A DNA stretch of 64,000 nucleotides from Lichenibacterium ramalinae (GTDB taxonomy: Bacteria > Pseudomonadota > Alphaproteobacteria > Rhizobiales > Beijerinckiaceae): assembly GCF_004137085.1 (NCBI RefSeq), contig NZ_QYBC01000009.1, forward strand, positions 1 to 64,000, read 5' to 3'. The notes under the pieces are model-generated. The model was not told the origin of the DNA. It did no database searches and was given only the letters and a program-made list of their open reading frames with translations. Every line of letters starts with the position of its first letter. Position 1 is the first letter of the stretch. A program made the position numbers and the translations under genes. Shown in pieces: positions 61,934 to 64,000 of the stretch.

Positions 61934-62631
61934 GACCAGGGCCCTTCCAGCACGGCGCGGGTTTCGGCCACCGCCACGTCCCAGATGGCCAGCATGTCGG
62001 CGTCGGGCCGCGCGTAGAGCCCGCCGAAATTGCCGTCGCCGAGCAGCGCGCGGACCCCCTCCGGCGCCATCACCCGCATGCGGTCGAAGTCCACCATGGG
62101 CTTTTGCGTCTCGGGCTGGACCACGCCCGGCAGGCGCGTCCAGGGGAAGTTCTCCATCCAGGAGGCGTGGCTGGCGACGGGGTCGATCTCCTGCACCTTG
62201 GCGAAGGTCTTCGGCGCGCTCCACCAATTGTGGAACTTGACGGCCGTGCCGGGATGGTCGGCCATCCATTCGGTGGCGAGCGCGCCGGCCGGGGCGTTGC
62301 CGCCGTGGCCGTTGACCAGGAGGATGCGGCGGAAGCCCTGGCCGTGCAGGCTGTCGAGCACGTCGCGCACCAGCGCGAGGTAGGTCGAGACCCGCAGGCT
62401 GACCGAGCCCGGATAGGCCAGGAAATAGGGCGTGACGCCGTAGGGCTGGGCCGGGAAGACCGGCACGCCCAGGGGCGCCGCGGCCTCGGTGGCGACCCGC
62501 TCCGACAGGATGGAATCGACCGACAGACTCAGGCCGGCATGCTGCTCGGTGGAGCCCAGCGGCAGCACGGCGCGGTCGTCCCCGGCGAGGTAGCCTTCCA
62601 CCTGGGACCAGTTCATGGCGCTGATCGTCAC
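61930..62631 (-). CDS. Creatininase-family amidohydrolase
   Basis: A 233-residue creatinine amidohydrolase-family enzyme. Metal-binding motifs: LPLGSTEQHAGLSLSVD (E29, H31 and D39 as likely ligands) and LVNGHGGNAPAG near residue 106. The family includes creatininase and enzymes opening cyclic amides such as 3-dehydro-3-amino acids or FAPy compounds, so the reaction here is uncertain. The start is a GTG at 62631 overlapping the GntR stop (GTGA). Confidence 0.85.
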   Translation of the reverse strand: MTISAMNWSQVEGYLAGDDRAVLPLGSTEQHAGLSLSVDSILSERVATEAAAPLGVPVFPAQPYGVTPYFLAYPGSVSLRVSTYLALVRDVLDSLHGQGFRRILLVNGHGGNAPAGALATEWMADHPGTAVKFHNWWSAPKTFAKVQEIDPVASHASWMENFPWTRLPGVVQPETQKPMVDFDRMRVMAPEGVRALLGDGNFGGLYARPDADMLAIWDVAVAETRAVLEGPWS

Positions 62632-63617
62632 GCGACATCCTCCTGTGCGGCCGCGGCCTCGGCGAGCAGCGGCCGCACGATGCGGTCGATGTCGCCGGGG
62701 TCCGGGCTGTGGCGGTATTCGATGGCGGCGGCGCCGCGCGGCAGCCGGTCCAGCACGGCTTCGGCGCCGGTGGCGTAGACCACCACGTCCGAGGCCCCGA
62801 GCCGCGCGTCGAGGTCCGGGTCGTCGAGGAGCGCGACCGCGACGCGCGCCACATGCGGGGCGAAGCGCCCGACGCCCGGGCGCATCAGGGGCAGGAACTC
62901 GGGAAAGCGCGACACGGCCAGCACCCGGGCGCGGGGGTCGAGCGAGGCGAGGGCGCGGCGCGTCGCCTCGGCCGGGATGAAGCTGATCGTGGCGAGCCGG
63001 CTGCGCGGCAGCAGCGCCGCCACGTCCCGCCGGCGGTGCGCCATGACGAGCACGAGGTCGGCGGCCCCGGCGCGCCGCAGCGCGGCGGGGTCGCGGGCGA
63101 GTTCGTCGAGCGTGACGCCCTCCACGGTCGCGGCCGGCCCCAGGGCCTCGGCCACGGCGCGGGCATAGGCGGCGGTGGCGGAGGGGAAGATGCCCACGAG
63201 GGCGAGGCGCCGGCCGGCGCGGCCGGACCGGCGCGCCGACAGCCGGGCCGCCACCAGCCCGGCGATGTCGCCCGCCGCCATGCCGAGCCCGAGGCCGTCG
63301 TCGATCAGCCGGTCGACCCGGCGGTGGAAGGCCAGCAGCCGCTCGCCCGGGCCTTCGAGGCCGCCGCGCCGCGCCACGAAGGTGCCGGAGCCCGCCCGGC
63401 CCTCGATCAGCCCGGCATGCTTCAGGTCGCGGTAGACCTGGCTCACCGTCATGGGGGCGACGCCCGCCTCCCCGGCGAGATCCCGCACCGAGGGCAGCCG
63501 GTCCCCGACCCGGAACTCGCCGCAGGCGATGCCGTAGGCGATGAGGCCGCGCAACTGCAGGCCGAGCGGCACCGGCAGGCTGCGATCGAGGGTGAGGCGG
63601 ATGAAGGCGGAGGTCAT
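62628..63617 (-). CDS. GntR-family regulator with a binding-protein-like sensor domain
   Basis: A 329-residue regulator. The winged helix (10-80) includes IACGEFRVGDRLPSVRDLAG and APMTVSQVYRDLKHAGLIEG; residues 135-320 read like a periplasmic-binding-protein domain (RLALVGIFPSATAAYARAVAE, ARVLAVSRFPEFLPL, DVVVYATGAEAVLD), uncommon for GntR. It is the first gene of a three-gene overlapping operon and is divergent from the binding-protein gene at the window's end, so it likely controls both. Confidence 0.85.
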   Translation of the reverse strand: MTSAFIRLTLDRSLPVPLGLQLRGLIAYGIACGEFRVGDRLPSVRDLAGEAGVAPMTVSQVYRDLKHAGLIEGRAGSGTFVARRGGLEGPGERLLAFHRRVDRLIDDGLGLGMAAGDIAGLVAARLSARRSGRAGRRLALVGIFPSATAAYARAVAEALGPAATVEGVTLDELARDPAALRRAGAADLVLVMAHRRRDVAALLPRSRLATISFIPAEATRRALASLDPRARVLAVSRFPEFLPLMRPGVGRFAPHVARVAVALLDDPDLDARLGASDVVVYATGAEAVLDRLPRGAAAIEYRHSPDPGDIDRIVRPLLAEAAAAQEDVA

Positions 63618-63676
63618 CTGTGCTGAAAGGCTAGCACGGTGGCGCGACGCTCCACAATCGGCTCTCCTGCATGAAA

Positions 63677-63696
63677 TAGCGGCGTTGTTGCCGCTA
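63677..63696. promoter_or_regulatory. Candidate GntR operator
   Basis: TAGCGGC - GTTGTT - GCCGCTA, a perfect 7-bp inverted repeat 60 bp upstream of the GntR start and about 185 bp upstream of the divergent binding-protein gene. Its location suggests autoregulation and control of the divergent transporter. Confidence 0.5.
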
Positions 63697-63715
63697 ATCT
63701 ATGCGGGGATCGACA

Positions 63716-63745
63716 TTGACGCGAGAGAAACGTCACGGTTATTCT
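63716..63745 (+). promoter_or_regulatory. Possible promoter of the rightward binding-protein gene
   Basis: TTGACG at 63716-63721 followed after 18 bp by TATTCT (63740-63745), a reasonable sigma-70-type pair in a lower-GC patch, about 137 bp before the ATG at 63882. Confidence 0.35.
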
Positions 63746-63808
63746 GCGTCGGCAGTATCGGGGCCGGACGGGATCGTCACTGCGACGACATCCTGCCGAA
63801 GCCGCTCG

Positions 63809-63853
63809 GCTTTCGAACCGCAGGCGCCGTCGCCGGAGGCGAAAGCGCTCTAG
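63809..63853 (+). repeat. Partial palindromic element F
   Basis: GCTTTCGAACCG...GCCGGAGGCGAAAGC then GCTCTAG: right half of the interspersed family, ending in CTAG. It lies in the untranslated leader of the binding-protein gene, 28 bp before its ATG. Confidence 0.6.
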
Positions 63854-63881
63854 CGCCGTAGAACACACCACCACGGGAACG

Positions 63882-64000
63882 ATGCCGATGACGATGCGCC
63901 CCCGCTTCAGGACGGTCCTGGCCCTCTCGACCTGCCTGGGGGCCTCGCTGGCCGGCGCCGCGGGGGCCGGCGCCGTGACCCGCGGCGGCATCATGACCTA
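63882..64000 (+). CDS. Probable family-5 ABC solute-binding protein, 5' part only
   Basis: First 39 codons before the window ends. A signal peptide is clear: basic start MPMTMRPRFR, hydrophobic VLALSTCLGASLAGAAGA, cleavage near residue 31. The mature start AVTRGGIMTY matches the opening of peptide/opine-type (family 5) binding proteins, whose N-terminus reads RGGTLTYG. It is divergent from the GntR operon, so the ligand may be the substrate of the creatininase-family enzyme. Start at the first of three in-frame ATGs. Confidence 0.6.
   Translation, partial: MPMTMRPRFRTVLALSTCLGASLAGAAGAGAVTRGGIMT

Overview
The window is a GC-rich, densely coded chromosomal stretch from an alphaproteobacterium, most likely of the order Hyphomicrobiales. 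The indications are an eryABCDHI-type erythritol locus of the Brucella/Rhizobium kind, a cyoABCD quinol oxidase, many gene pairs overlapping by ATGA or GTGA, and a scattered palindromic repeat family. The lineage is inferred from gene content, not from a marker gene. No rRNA, tRNA, CRISPR array, integrase or transposase was seen.

Left part (1-18.3 kb, mostly minus strand). A GH63-type glycosidase runs off the left edge. A two-helix-type K+ channel is translationally coupled to a cytochrome bo3 operon (cyoA-B-C-D). Then come a small repeat-tailed ORF, a GH15 glucoamylase/trehalase-like enzyme, and an AaeXAB-type efflux set (membrane fusion protein, DUF1656 peptide, FUSC protein). Beyond a 0.9-kb gap with a nested palindrome lie an AraC regulator, a TetR regulator, a di-haem cytochrome c and an EthD-domain protein.

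Polyol region (18.4-35.5 kb). eryH and eryC read left. eryI, eryD, eryA, eryB, a DUF2291 protein and a ribose-type ABC transporter (ATPase, permease, binding protein) read right. Together they could import erythritol and convert it through erythritol-4-P and tetrulose phosphates to D-erythrose-4-P for the pentose phosphate pathway. In the same direction follow a second FGGY kinase, a second GlpD-like dehydrogenase (possibly a second polyol route), and an overlapping APH-family kinase plus class-III PLP enzyme resembling the hydroxylysine kinase/phospho-lyase pair.

Middle part (35.5-41.5 kb). An SDR fused to a monooxygenase-like domain, a stand-alone ABM protein with a perfect palindrome upstream, a decayed stretch, a divergent NAD(P)-binding protein/TetR pair, and a 209-bp mosaic of palindromic elements.

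Amino-acid region (41.5-58.6 kb). A leftward operon encodes a D-amino-acid aminotransferase, an amidohydrolase, an Asp/Glu/hydantoin racemase, a polysaccharide-deacetylase-fold protein, a polar amino-acid ABC transporter with two binding proteins, and an N-carbamoyl-D-amino-acid hydrolase. A LysR gene diverges from it and converges on a DAO-family oxidoreductase. This looks like uptake and breakdown of hydantoin or N-carbamoyl-D-amino acids, but no canonical hydantoinase is visible. Next come an Lrp regulator, two paralogous double-GNAT proteins flanking an ArgE-like deacetylase, an aldehyde dehydrogenase and a short LuxR-type regulator.

Right end (58.6-64 kb). Repeat elements, a 25-codon membrane peptide gene, a Crp/Fnr regulator, a small secreted Cys protein, and an overlapping GntR - creatininase-family - ketopantoate-reductase-like operon. 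That operon diverges, across a candidate operator, from the first codons of what looks like a family-5 solute-binding protein.
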